64,000 bases of DNA from an uncultured Bacteroidia bacterium (GTDB lineage: Bacteria > Bacteroidota > Bacteroidia > Bacteroidales > F082), in assembly GCA_902774295.1 (NCBI GenBank), contig CACYHP010000001.1, forward strand, positions 372,001-436,000, given 5' to 3'. The notes below the pieces were generated by a model. It worked only from the letters and a program-made list of their open reading frames with translations, did not search any database and was not told the DNA's origin. The translations under genes and the position numbers were made by a program. Below are positions 1 to 8,946 of this stretch, in pieces. Positions within the stretch are counted from its first letter, which is position 1, and each line of letters starts with the position of its first letter.

Positions 1-1002
1 ATGTTTCATGTGAAATATGCGGTGACGGTGACCAACTGCACCGGTGCTCTGCATCTGGCGTGCATGCTGTGCGGGCTCGGCCCCGGCGACGAGGTGTTAT
101 GCCCTTCTCTGACATTCGCCGCGTCGGTCAACTGCATCAGATATGTCGGCGCGACACCGGTGTTCTGCGACATCGTGAGTCCGGAGCATCTTAACATCGA
201 CCCGAAAGAGATAGAGAAGAAGATTACCCCGCGAACCAAAGCCATAGTGGTGGTTCACATGGCCGGCTTCCCTGCCAAGATGGACGAGATAATGGCTATC
301 GCGAAGAAACATAACCTGAAAGTCATCGAAGACGCTTGCCACGGCCCGCTTTCGGAGTACAAAGGCAAGAAACTCGGCACCATTGGCGACGTGGCGGCAT
401 TCAGCTTCTTCTCGAATAAAAATATCAGCACTGGCGAGGGCGGAATGCTCATCACCAACAACGAGGAATTTGCCAAGAAAGCAAGGCTTCTGCGCTCACA
501 TGGAATGACGACGATGTCGTATCAGAGAGCGGGCGGACATGCCACGACATACGATATCGTGGAGCTCGGATACAACTACCGTTTGGACGATATCCGCGCT
601 TCGATAGCCATCGAGCAGATGAAGAAGCTTCCTGGCGACCTGGAGAGACGTATCGCGGTGCGTAGGAGATACTTGGAGAAGCTTGCCGATGTAAAAGGCG
701 TGGTAGTCCCGTTTGCGGATTGTACAGAATTCGTTAGCAACTACATCATGCCGGTGGTTCTGACCAACTCCACAAAAGAGAAACGCGACGCTGTGCGCGA
801 CAAGATTCATGAGGGCGGAGTGCAGACCAGCGTGCATTATCCTGCCATCCACAGGTTCTCAATCTACAAGGATTACAAGGTTGAACTGCCTGTTACTGAA
901 TATGTTACAGACAATGAGATAACACTTCCGATGTATGCCTCATTGACTGACGATGACGTCGATTTTATTGTGGAAACCCTAAACAAAGCACTCAATGGAT
1001 AA
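1..1002 (+). CDS. DegT/DnrJ/EryC1/StrS-family sugar aminotransferase, 5' end cut by window
   Basis: PLP-dependent aminotransferase of the family that puts an amino group on a nucleotide-linked keto-sugar during surface-glycan synthesis. The reading frame is open from the first base. Relatives have roughly 40 more residues before the TNCTGALHLA stretch, so the ATG at position 1 is probably internal and the true start lies outside the window. Seen: an EDACHG segment (Asp about residue 111, expected to contact PLP) and SNKNISTGEGGM with the likely PLP-binding Lys140. The stop overlaps the next start by 8 bp, so translation is probably coupled. With the following acyltransferase it resembles the aminotransferase/acetyltransferase pairs of bacillosamine- or legionaminic-type sugar pathways, but the exact sugar cannot be told. 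Confidence 0.9.
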   Translation: MFHVKYAVTVTNCTGALHLACMLCGLGPGDEVLCPSLTFAASVNCIRYVGATPVFCDIVSPEHLNIDPKEIEKKITPRTKAIVVVHMAGFPAKMDEIMAIAKKHNLKVIEDACHGPLSEYKGKKLGTIGDVAAFSFFSNKNISTGEGGMLITNNEEFAKKARLLRSHGMTTMSYQRAGGHATTYDIVELGYNYRLDDIRASIAIEQMKKLPGDLERRIAVRRRYLEKLADVKGVVVPFADCTEFVSNYIMPVVLTNSTKEKRDAVRDKIHEGGVQTSVHYPAIHRFSIYKDYKVELPVTEYVTDNEITLPMYASLTDDDVDFIVETLNKALNG

Positions 1003-1618
1003 CATCATAATGGTCGGCGGATTCCATGAGATGGTCGAGCTTTGCGAAGACTGCGGCCTGAATATCGTGGGCATCATCGACAACACCTTGAAAGGCTCTT
1101 ACGAAGGCGTCAGGGTGATTGGCACTGACGACGACAGGCACGAGATATTCAAGAAATATGGCGATGTGCCTGTGGTGCTAACCCCCGACAAACCTGCCAT
1201 CCGCGAGAAGCTGTATCATCTCTATAAAGATGCCGGCTTCAGCTTTAAGACGGTTATCAGTCCGACGGCTAGAATATCTAGAACGGCCACCATCGGCATG
1301 GGCACCATAGTGCAAGACGGCGTCAACGTGTCGTCGCATACCAAAATCGGAGACTTCGTGAAGCTTAACACCATGTCGAACGTGATGCACGACTGCAATG
1401 TGGGCAACTTCACCACCATCGCGCCAAACGTGTGCGTGCTTGGAAGAATCAGCATCGGAAACAGCTGCTACATTGGGGCCAACGCCACGATTCTGCCGGA
1501 TGTGAAGATCGTTGGAAACACCACGGTGGGAGCGGGAGCCACAGTGCTGAAAACCATTGAGGAAGAAGGCGTTTACATAGGGACACCAACACGACTTTTG
1601 AAGAAAAACAGTATATGA
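995..1618 (+). CDS. NeuD/PglD-like sugar O- or N-acyltransferase
   Basis: A 207-residue protein. An N-terminal Rossmann-like PglD-N segment (IIMVGGFHE, IIDNTLKG) is followed from about residue 90 by left-handed beta-helix hexapeptide repeats (ATIGMGTIV, TKIGDFVKL, ISIGNSCYIGANATI, TTVGAGATV). This is the family layout of PglD/NeuD acetyltransferases, which acetylate an amino-sugar or sialic-acid-like sugar using acetyl-CoA. It overlaps the upstream aminotransferase by 8 bp and the downstream CBS-nucleotidyltransferase by 4 bp (ATGA), so the three are one translationally coupled unit. The likely substrate is the product of the aminotransferase. The alternative is a serine acetyltransferase-like enzyme, which this context disfavours. 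Confidence 0.9.
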   Translation: MDNIIMVGGFHEMVELCEDCGLNIVGIIDNTLKGSYEGVRVIGTDDDRHEIFKKYGDVPVVLTPDKPAIREKLYHLYKDAGFSFKTVISPTARISRTATIGMGTIVQDGVNVSSHTKIGDFVKLNTMSNVMHDCNVGNFTTIAPNVCVLGRISIGNSCYIGANATILPDVKIVGNTTVGAGATVLKTIEEEGVYIGTPTRLLKKNSI

Positions 1619-2676
1619 AAGACGTTTTATCAAAAATATCGAACAGAATCATTGGCGTTGACGAGACTATCATCAATGCCATGAAAAAGATGGACAAAGA
1701 AGGCGTGAAGCTGCTTTTCGTCTTTGAAAACGACAAGTTTCTGGGCATTCTCACCATCGGCGACATACAGCGTGCCATAATCAGAAACGTAGACATGAAC
1801 GCCACCGTTTCGCGGATCTTGGATAAAAACAAGATCTATGCGAAAACGTCTGATAGCGTTGAGGTTATAAAGAAAAACATGTACGACCTCCGCGCGGAAT
1901 GTATGCCTCTGGTGGATGAAAACGGCGAGCTCTTGGATGTATATCTCTGGAATGACATGTTCGATGGCAAAAAAGAGGAAAGGCTCGACAAGATTGATGT
2001 TCCCGTGGTCATCATGGCGGGCGGATTAGGCACAAGACTGAAGCCGCTCACTAACATCATACCGAAGCCTCTCATCCCGGTGAACGAGAAGACGATACTT
2101 GAAACCATCATCGACCAGTTTGAGAAGATAGGATGTTCAAAGTATTATCTGTCAGTGAATTACAAGAGCGAGGTCATTGAATATTATTTGGCAAATCTTG
2201 ATAAAAAACATAACATCACGTTCCTGAAAGAAGACAAACCGCTTGGCACTATAGGCAGCGTCTCGCTTCTGAAAGGCAAGATCGACAAGCCGTTTTTCGT
2301 GTCGAACTGCGACATCATCGTCGACCAGGATTATCGCGATGTGTATGATTATCATAGAAATAACAAAAACGATATCACCATTGTGACGGCAATAAAGTCG
2401 TTCCACATCCCTTACGGAGTTATCGAGACGGGCGAGAATGGCCTTATGAAAGGCATTTCGGAGAAGCCTGACATGAGTTATATGATAAACACCGGTGTGT
2501 ATATCCTTGAGCCTCAATTGATTAACGAGATTCCTGAAAACACATTCTATCATATCACTGATTTGATTGAGAAAGTGAGGAAAAACGGCGGTCGCGTGGG
2601 CTGCTTCCCGGTGAGCGAGAAGTCGTGGACCGACATAGGCGACTGGAATGAATATCTTAAAATCATCAAAGTATGA
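1615..2676 (+). CDS. CBS-domain sugar nucleotidyltransferase (PtmE-like)
   Basis: Two-part protein. Residues about 1-120 form a CBS-domain pair (FLGILTIGDIQRAI; CMPLVDENGELLDVYLW). Residues about 130-353 form a nucleotidyltransferase with the signature MAGGLGTRLKPLT starting at Met134. The same layout is known from PtmE, which makes a nucleotide-activated amino-sugar in legionaminic acid synthesis, and from other sugar-1-phosphate nucleotidyltransferases. Order (aminotransferase, NeuD-like, PtmE-like) and 4-bp overlaps on both sides suggest a nonulosonate or other amino-sugar pathway. The remaining pathway enzymes (condensing synthase, CMP-transferase) are not in the window, so this is inference. 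Confidence 0.85.
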   Translation: MKDVLSKISNRIIGVDETIINAMKKMDKEGVKLLFVFENDKFLGILTIGDIQRAIIRNVDMNATVSRILDKNKIYAKTSDSVEVIKKNMYDLRAECMPLVDENGELLDVYLWNDMFDGKKEERLDKIDVPVVIMAGGLGTRLKPLTNIIPKPLIPVNEKTILETIIDQFEKIGCSKYYLSVNYKSEVIEYYLANLDKKHNITFLKEDKPLGTIGSVSLLKGKIDKPFFVSNCDIIVDQDYRDVYDYHRNNKNDITIVTAIKSFHIPYGVIETGENGLMKGISEKPDMSYMINTGVYILEPQLINEIPENTFYHITDLIEKVRKNGGRVGCFPVSEKSWTDIGDWNEYLKIIKV

Positions 2677-3842
2677 GAATACTGTTGGTAGGTGACGCGA
2701 ACTCTATTTTCTTCGTCCATTATGCCAATGCATTGAAAAAGGCGATGGACGTGGAGATACACGTGTATTCGCCATTCCCGAACAAAGGTGATTATGAGAG
2801 TTATCCTTACGATTATGTCTATTTTGATGATTATCTGCTGAAAAAATACAGCGACATCAGATATGTGTCGTGGTTTTACGAGCCTTATGTTGAGAGGGCG
2901 CATTTTGGCAGGTTTTTAAAGAAAAACGGCATAAAATACGATATCATACATTTTCATTGGATTCTGCCGGCTTGGGTGGTTTGTCCGAAAATGTATCGCC
3001 GATATGCCGACAAGGTTTGCATCACGTTGTGGGGCGGCGAGTTGGAGCAACTGCAGCTGCTGAGATCGCATCGTCATTATCTTTCAAAACTTGGGAAGTT
3101 GATGAAGCTGTCTGATGCGAACATTGGAACCATGGCAAACCAAGGCTTTTTCGACCAGTTCCCGTTTGCTAAAACGATTTCAAGATACGGAATCTACGGC
3201 TCATCGATAATCGAAAAGCTTTCGCAGATGAGCGAGACGAAAGAGGATTGCAAGAAGCAGATGGGAATACCGACCGACAAAATCACTGTGGTGCTCGGCT
3301 ATAGCGGCAAGATGTTGCACAATCACGATAAGATTTTGAATGAAATAGTGAGACATGAGGGTTTCAAAGACGTGGTTGACAGACTGCATTTCATATTCCC
3401 GATGTCGAGAAATTTCGGAGCTTCGTATTGCGACGATTTGGAGGCTGTCTTAAAGCAAAACGGCTGCAGCTATTCGATGATAAAAGGATATATGTCGGAC
3501 GATGCCGTGGCTTGTCTGCGTAAGGCTACCGACATAATGTTTCAGATGTCGGACTTCGATGGCTTGTCAAATTCGATAAAGGAATGTCTTTGCGCGAATT
3601 CAGTGCTTATCTCGGGCGACTGGTTCCCGACGTATCATGTGCTGAAAGATGCCGGATTCAAGTATCTTGAAGTGTCAGACATTGAAAAAGCAGTCGATGT
3701 GTTTTATAAAGTCATTGATAATCAACAGTATTATCTTGATTTGGTTAAAGATAACAAAAGACTTGCCACCCAACAGTATTCATGGACTGAATGCATAAAA
3801 GATTGGGTTAAAGTTTATAAAGAATTATGTCCGAAGAGCTGA
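2673..3842 (+). CDS. GT-B fold glycosyltransferase (GT4-like)
   Basis: A 389-residue protein starting MRILLVGDANSIFFVH, a typical GT-B N-terminal strand and turn. It continues with IDIIHFHWI-like and ITLWGGE segments and VVLGYSGKMLHNHDK in the second Rossmann domain. Near the C-terminus DFDGLSNSIKECL takes the place of the family E-x7-E nucleotide-binding region. It probably adds a sugar to the growing lipid-linked repeat unit at the cytoplasmic membrane. Relatives include 4-alpha-L-fucosyltransferase-like and other GT4 enzymes, and donor and acceptor are unknown. The ATGA overlap with the previous gene and the 1-bp gap to the flippase show operon membership. Confidence 0.75.
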   Translation: MRILLVGDANSIFFVHYANALKKAMDVEIHVYSPFPNKGDYESYPYDYVYFDDYLLKKYSDIRYVSWFYEPYVERAHFGRFLKKNGIKYDIIHFHWILPAWVVCPKMYRRYADKVCITLWGGELEQLQLLRSHRHYLSKLGKLMKLSDANIGTMANQGFFDQFPFAKTISRYGIYGSSIIEKLSQMSETKEDCKKQMGIPTDKITVVLGYSGKMLHNHDKILNEIVRHEGFKDVVDRLHFIFPMSRNFGASYCDDLEAVLKQNGCSYSMIKGYMSDDAVACLRKATDIMFQMSDFDGLSNSIKECLCANSVLISGDWFPTYHVLKDAGFKYLEVSDIEKAVDVFYKVIDNQQYYLDLVKDNKRLATQQYSWTECIKDWVKVYKELCPKS

Positions 3843-3843
3843 T

Positions 3844-5247
3844 ATGAGGAAGTTTTTGTCACAGTTTGTTATTTACGGATGCGCCTCGATGCTGTCGAAG
3901 ATCGCGGCGATATTCCTGATGCCGCTTTACACCAGTATACTGACGACTGGCGAATACGGCGCGATGGCTATGCTCGCGTCGTGCAGCGGTGTCCTCGGAA
4001 TTGTCGCCAACTTCAATATCCATACAGGAATTGCACGCGATTACTACGAAGAAGGCGTTGACCGTAAAAAACTAATCTCGACAGGCTTCTTCTCCATAGT
4101 GCTATGCTCGCTGATGATGTTCCTCGTGATGTTCATGACACGCAGGACATGGACAGGAATGCTCGGACTTCAGTCGTTTGAGAGAGCTTTCGTGATAATG
4201 CTCGCCAACATACCGGCATTCTCGCTGCAGTCGTATTTCTCAATACTGACACGTTTTAAAAACAAGCCAATCCTCTTTGTGATAGGCACGGTGACGGCGC
4301 TCATACTGCAAATAAGCTTGTCGATTTATCTCGTTTTGGTGAGAGATGCCGGCATTGAAGGTATCTTGTTTGCTGAGTGTCTCGCTAATATTTACAGCGC
4401 GGTGTTTTTCTTTATCGTAAACCGCGAGTTTATCGGTTTCACCTTCGACAACGTGCTGATAAAGAGAGCGTTAGCGTTTGCGATACCGACACTCCCTGCC
4501 ACTTTGGCTTGGTGGATCGACGCCTCGCTCGGACAGATGCTGGTCGGAAAATATGTCTCTTACGACGTCCTCGGAGTTTACTCGATATCATTGTCGATAA
4601 CATCGGTCTTCTCGTTGATAACCATAGCTTTCAACAACGTCTGGGGGCCATATCTATACGAAAACTACAAGAAAGACGGCTTCGCAGCTGAGGTGAAGAT
4701 GCTTTATGGGCTGTTCTTCGCATTCCTCATGGTGGTTTCGATAAATCTCTCGCTGCTTTCGCACGAAATAGTGCTGATTTTGGCACAGCCGACATACCTG
4801 GACGCAGTGAAATACATCACCTTGCTTTGCCTGCCGCTAAGTCTTTACATGTTGCTGCCTTTCGTGACTTCAGGAATTCAAATCTCCAGAAAAACCAAGT
4901 ACTTGAGCTATGCCAACTGCGCCGGAAGCTTGGTGAATCTGATAATTCTTGTGACATTGCTGCCGCGTTTCGGCGTCATAGTGGCTCCGTTGAGCCTCAC
5001 GGTGTCGCGATTGGTCAACTATTTCATATCGAAATATTATTCCGACAAGGTAATGAAACTGCGCTTTAACGACAGCTGGATATTGCTGTTTGCAGTTATC
5101 ATCGCGGTTTGCTATTTGATAAATATAACTGACGTGTCACGTTATATCGTCTGGGCTGCATTGTTCGTAATCGATGCCACGATAGCAGTTTATTTCATCA
5201 AACAAATAAAGTCTAAAAATCTTGTAAAATTATTGCGCAAAGAATGA
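3844..5247 (+). CDS. Wzx-type oligosaccharide flippase
   Basis: A 467-residue polytopic membrane protein of the MOP exporter superfamily. About 12-14 hydrophobic helices are evident, and the N-terminus (FLSQFVIYGCASMLSKIAAIFLMPLYTS) is typical of Wzx and RfbX proteins. It should move undecaprenyl-pyrophosphate-linked repeat units to the periplasm. It sits among glycosyltransferases and overlaps the next gene by 4 bp. A matching Wzy polymerase is not obvious in the window and may be upstream. Charged residues are sparse in the helices, as usual for the family. Confidence 0.9.
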   Translation: MRKFLSQFVIYGCASMLSKIAAIFLMPLYTSILTTGEYGAMAMLASCSGVLGIVANFNIHTGIARDYYEEGVDRKKLISTGFFSIVLCSLMMFLVMFMTRRTWTGMLGLQSFERAFVIMLANIPAFSLQSYFSILTRFKNKPILFVIGTVTALILQISLSIYLVLVRDAGIEGILFAECLANIYSAVFFFIVNREFIGFTFDNVLIKRALAFAIPTLPATLAWWIDASLGQMLVGKYVSYDVLGVYSISLSITSVFSLITIAFNNVWGPYLYENYKKDGFAAEVKMLYGLFFAFLMVVSINLSLLSHEIVLILAQPTYLDAVKYITLLCLPLSLYMLLPFVTSGIQISRKTKYLSYANCAGSLVNLIILVTLLPRFGVIVAPLSLTVSRLVNYFISKYYSDKVMKLRFNDSWILLFAVIIAVCYLINITDVSRYIVWAALFVIDATIAVYFIKQIKSKNLVKLLRKE

Positions 5248-6203
5248 AGTTGTCGATAGTCATACCAGTCTATAACACCGAGAAATATCTCGAGAAATGC
5301 CTTGCTTCTTGTGTCAATCAGGAGGTGGAAAAGGCTGATTATGAGATAGTTGTGGTTGACGATGGGACCAAAGACAACGCCATGGCGATAGCACTGCGTT
5401 ATCAGGAAAACTATCCGAACATCAAGATTTTCTCACAAGAAAACGCTGGTCTGAGCGCGGCACGAAACATGGGATTGTCGCATTGCTCCGGCGATTACGT
5501 ATGGTTTGTCGACTCTGACGATTGTATCGAAGAAGGGTCTTTATCGTTGATATTCAATAAGATAAAAAACAATCCTGATGTTATCTGCATACAGGCGAAG
5601 CGCAGCGATGAAGATGCAGTCCGCAACAGTTTTTCCGGCAATGTGCAAAACGGCTTTGATGTGCTTCTGCATAGCTTCGACGACTGGGACCGTTGCGTGC
5701 CGTATTTTATTTTTAACAGGCAATTTATTGATAATCATCAACTTGGGTTTTATGTCGGGATATTTCATGAAGATGATGAGTTTACTCCGCGTGCCTTGGT
5801 TTATGCTGAAAAAGTCAGTGTGATTGACCGCCCGTTGTATTATTATTGGGTGAAAACCGAGAATACCATAACAAAAACCGTCAATCCGAAGAAATCGTAC
5901 GATAACATTATCGTTGCCGAGAGTTTGAGTGATTTCAAAGAGAAAAATGCGATGCCTGACAATGTAAAACAGGTGTTTGAAAATCATATCTCATTGATAA
6001 TCAATAACACTCTTGACAATATAAATCAGTCTGACAAACAGACAATTAGAGAGTTTAACAGGTTTTTGAGGACGAAGAAATATCTTTTCCGTTCGTTGCG
6101 GAAGTCGAATAAGTTGAAATATAAGCTGGAATATGTGCTGTTTTCGGTCTCTTGCAACTATGTAGGCGTTTATAATTTCATTCAGAATTTTAACAGAAAA
6201 TAA
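5244..6203 (+). CDS. GT2-family glycosyltransferase
   Basis: A 319-residue GT-A enzyme. The N-terminus MKLSIVIPVYNTEKYLEKCL, the EIVVVDDGTKDN nucleotide-binding loop and the WFVDSDDCIE metal-binding DxD region (about residue 93) are textbook GT2 features. C-terminal residues about 240-319 are basic and helical (RSLRKSNKLKYKLEY), probably membrane-associated. It transfers one sugar of the repeat unit. The donor is not predictable. The start overlaps the flippase stop by 4 bp. Confidence 0.9.
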   Translation: MKLSIVIPVYNTEKYLEKCLASCVNQEVEKADYEIVVVDDGTKDNAMAIALRYQENYPNIKIFSQENAGLSAARNMGLSHCSGDYVWFVDSDDCIEEGSLSLIFNKIKNNPDVICIQAKRSDEDAVRNSFSGNVQNGFDVLLHSFDDWDRCVPYFIFNRQFIDNHQLGFYVGIFHEDDEFTPRALVYAEKVSVIDRPLYYYWVKTENTITKTVNPKKSYDNIIVAESLSDFKEKNAMPDNVKQVFENHISLIINNTLDNINQSDKQTIREFNRFLRTKKYLFRSLRKSNKLKYKLEYVLFSVSCNYVGVYNFIQNFNRK

Positions 6204-6204
6204 T

Positions 6205-7131
6205 ATGTACAATATTCCGATATTATTGGTGTTTTTCAACCGCGAAGACGTGGTTTTGCAGACGTTTTCGAAGATTCGTGAGGCTCAGCCGTCGAAGCTG
6301 TATCTGGCTTGTGACGGTGCTCGTGCCGACCGCAAAGGCGAGAAGGAAGTCGTTGATAATCTGAGAGATAAGGTACTGAAACTTGTCGATTGGGACTGCG
6401 AGGTGAAGACACGTTTCTTGGATGAAAACGTTGGCTGCTCGCTCGGTGTGAGCACTGCCATCGACTGGCTGTTCGAGAACGAGGAGGTCGGTATCATTCT
6501 TGAAGACGACTGCATGCCACAGAAGTCGTTTTTCCCGTTTATGGCGGAGATGCTTGAAAGATATAAGGATGACGACCGCATCGGGATGGTCGACGGAGCC
6601 AATTACATCAAGAAATATCAGATAAAAGACAGTTATTGCTTCTCGAAATATAAGTCGACAAACGGCTGGGGAACATGGCGCAGAGCCTGGAAAAACATGG
6701 ATTTGAACATGACTTGGCGCGGCTCGCATTATGAGGACTCCATCATCAAAAACATCGGCTATTGCGCTTGGGACGTGCATTATTGGAAGTATCGTCTGAA
6801 AGCCGTCGACGCGAATCATGTCAGCGCCTGGGATTGGCAGTGGTATCTGACACTCTCGGCTCAGAATCAGCTATCGATATTCCCTAAGGTGAGCCTGATC
6901 TCTAACATCGGCTTCGGTGAAGGCGCCACGCACACCTCGTTCAGCACCGATGCCAAGGATTACTTGGCTTCACAAGAACTCGAGTTCCCGTTGCAGCACC
7001 CGAAATACGTGCTCCCGGACTACGGCTTCGACAAATGTTTTTACAAAAACAACAACACTTTATACAATCGTATAAACCAACTGATTCCGTTTGGTTTAAA
7101 ACGAAAGATTAAAAAACTCCTAACTAAATAA
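6205..7131 (+). CDS. HlpA-like GT-A family protein, probable glycosyltransferase
   Basis: A 308-residue protein beginning MYNIPILLVFFNREDVVLQTF, with LYLACDGAR, a DENVGCSLGVSTAIDWLF segment and EVGIILEDDCMPQKSF, where EDD is the probable DxD-like metal site. This pattern belongs to the group often labelled hemolytic protein HlpA-like, GT-A fold proteins found in capsule and O-antigen loci. NGWGTWRRAWKNMD is also typical. A glycosyltransferase role in the same pathway is more likely than haemolysis. It lies 1 bp after the preceding GT2 gene. Confidence 0.75.
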   Translation: MYNIPILLVFFNREDVVLQTFSKIREAQPSKLYLACDGARADRKGEKEVVDNLRDKVLKLVDWDCEVKTRFLDENVGCSLGVSTAIDWLFENEEVGIILEDDCMPQKSFFPFMAEMLERYKDDDRIGMVDGANYIKKYQIKDSYCFSKYKSTNGWGTWRRAWKNMDLNMTWRGSHYEDSIIKNIGYCAWDVHYWKYRLKAVDANHVSAWDWQWYLTLSAQNQLSIFPKVSLISNIGFGEGATHTSFSTDAKDYLASQELEFPLQHPKYVLPDYGFDKCFYKNNNTLYNRINQLIPFGLKRKIKKLLTK

Positions 7132-7132
7132 A

Positions 7133-8944
7133 ATGCAAGCGATTATCTTAGCAGCCGGCATGGGGCGCCGTCTCGGTGAACTCACCAAAAACAACACCAA
7201 ATGCATGGTGGAAGTCAACGGAGTGAAGCTCATCGACCGCGTGTTGACCTACCTCTCGCATCTCGACCTGAAACGCATAGTGATAGTGGTGGGCTATCAA
7301 GCTGAAAACCTTGTCAACTATGTTGAAAATCAATATGGTAGCTTGAATATCGAGTTTGTCGAGAACCCGATTTACGACAAGACGAACAACATCTATTCGC
7401 TTGCGTTGGCAAAGGATAAATTCAAGGAAGACGACACACTTCTGCTTGAATCGGACCTTATTTATGAGGAGTCGATGCTGCGCTTACTCGTTGACAATCA
7501 ACAACCTGACCTCGCGCTGGTGGCTAAATACGAGAAATGGATGGACGGCACCATGGTGACCATCGACAACGACTGTAATATATTGAATTTCATATCGAAA
7601 AAAGAGTTTAAGCAGACGGAAGTCGACAAATATTACAAGACCGTCAACATCTATAAATTCAGCAAGAGCTACATCAACAATCAGTATTTGCCGTTGCTTG
7701 AGGCGTATTGCCAGATGAAAGGCAACAACGAGTACTACGAGGAGGTTCTGCGAGTGCTCACGATGATCGACAAGTCGAGTTTGAAGGCGCTGCCTATTGG
7801 CGACGAGAAATGGTACGAAATCGATGACATTCAAGACCTTGACATCGCTGAGACCATCTTTGCCGAGGGCGATTTGAAGCTCAAAAAATACATGAAACGC
7901 TACGGTGGCTACTGGCGCTTTCCGAAACTGCTTGATTTCTGCTACCTCGTGAACCCTTATTTCCCGACGCCTAAGATGAAAGACGAGCTTCGCGCCAACT
8001 TCGACGTGCTGCTTCAGGAGTATCCTTCGGGCATGTTCGTGAACTCGCTTTTGGCAGGTAAGTACTTCAATATCAAGCAAGAATACGTATGCGTGGGCAA
8101 TGGTGCCGCCGAGCTCATCAAGAGCGCGATGGAGAACTTCGCCGACAAGAAAATCGGTGTAGTGTACCCGACTTTCGAGGAATATCCAAACAGGATGCCT
8201 GCCGAAAACATAGTGAAATATACCCCGCAAAACGCTGATTTCGCTTATAAAGCCGACGATTTGATGACGTTTTTCGATGGTAAAGGAGTGAATATGTTGC
8301 TTTTGGTCAATCCTGACAATCCTTCAGGTAATTACATTCCGAAAAATGACGTTTTGAATCTTGTGAAATGGGCTGCTGAGCGTAAAATTCGCATGATTAT
8401 CGATGAAAGCTTCGTTGATTTTACCGATAATCATAAAGATAACTCATTGTTACACAATGATATACTCGAGTCGAATCCTAACCTGATGGTGATGAAGTCG
8501 ATAAGCAAGTCGTATGGTGTGCCGGGCTTGAGATTGGGCGTTTTTGCCACTTCCGACAAGGAAATCATCGCTAAGATGAAACGCGATGTGGCGATTTGGA
8601 ACATCAACTCGTTTGCGGAATATTACATGCAGATTTTTGCAAAATACGAGAAAGACTATCAGGAGGCTTGCGACAAGTTTATCGAAGAAAGAAGATTGTT
8701 TATCAATGAGTTACGACAGATTCCGTTCTTGAGGGTGATTGATTCGCAGGCAAATTATTTCCTTTGCGAGGTTAAAAACAAGTACACTTCCACCGAATTG
8801 ACTCGTATTTTGCTTGAAAAAGCTGATATTTTGATAAAAGACTGTTCGACGAAATCGGCTTTCAACGGACGGAACTACATCCGCATCGCGATTCGTGACC
8901 GTAAAGACAACAGCAAACTCGTTGAAACATTAAAGAAATTATAG
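7133..8944 (+). CDS. Bifunctional LicC-like nucleotidyltransferase / CobD-like PLP enzyme fusion
   Basis: A 603-residue fusion. Residues 1 to about 245 are a sugar- or choline-phosphate nucleotidyltransferase (AIILAAGMGRRLGELT, then KCMVEVNG, LLLESDLIYE, WYEIDD), closest by eye to LicC-type CTP:phosphocholine cytidylyltransferases. Residues about 260-603 are a class I/II PLP enzyme resembling histidinol-phosphate aminotransferase and CobD threonine-phosphate decarboxylase: NPDNPSG near residue 392, DESFVDF, and SISKSYGVPGLRLG with the probable PLP Lys459. A plausible job is decarboxylating a phospho-amino acid to an amino-alcohol phosphate and activating it with CTP. LicD follows after 2 bp and could transfer the product. 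A cytidylyltransferase-transaminase for aminoethylphosphonate (PntC-like) is the main alternative, but no PEP mutase is visible. Confidence 0.8.
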   Translation: MQAIILAAGMGRRLGELTKNNTKCMVEVNGVKLIDRVLTYLSHLDLKRIVIVVGYQAENLVNYVENQYGSLNIEFVENPIYDKTNNIYSLALAKDKFKEDDTLLLESDLIYEESMLRLLVDNQQPDLALVAKYEKWMDGTMVTIDNDCNILNFISKKEFKQTEVDKYYKTVNIYKFSKSYINNQYLPLLEAYCQMKGNNEYYEEVLRVLTMIDKSSLKALPIGDEKWYEIDDIQDLDIAETIFAEGDLKLKKYMKRYGGYWRFPKLLDFCYLVNPYFPTPKMKDELRANFDVLLQEYPSGMFVNSLLAGKYFNIKQEYVCVGNGAAELIKSAMENFADKKIGVVYPTFEEYPNRMPAENIVKYTPQNADFAYKADDLMTFFDGKGVNMLLLVNPDNPSGNYIPKNDVLNLVKWAAERKIRMIIDESFVDFTDNHKDNSLLHNDILESNPNLMVMKSISKSYGVPGLRLGVFATSDKEIIAKMKRDVAIWNINSFAEYYMQIFAKYEKDYQEACDKFIEERRLFINELRQIPFLRVIDSQANYFLCEVKNKYTSTELTRILLEKADILIKDCSTKSAFNGRNYIRIAIRDRKDNSKLVETLKKL

Positions 8945-8946
8945 TC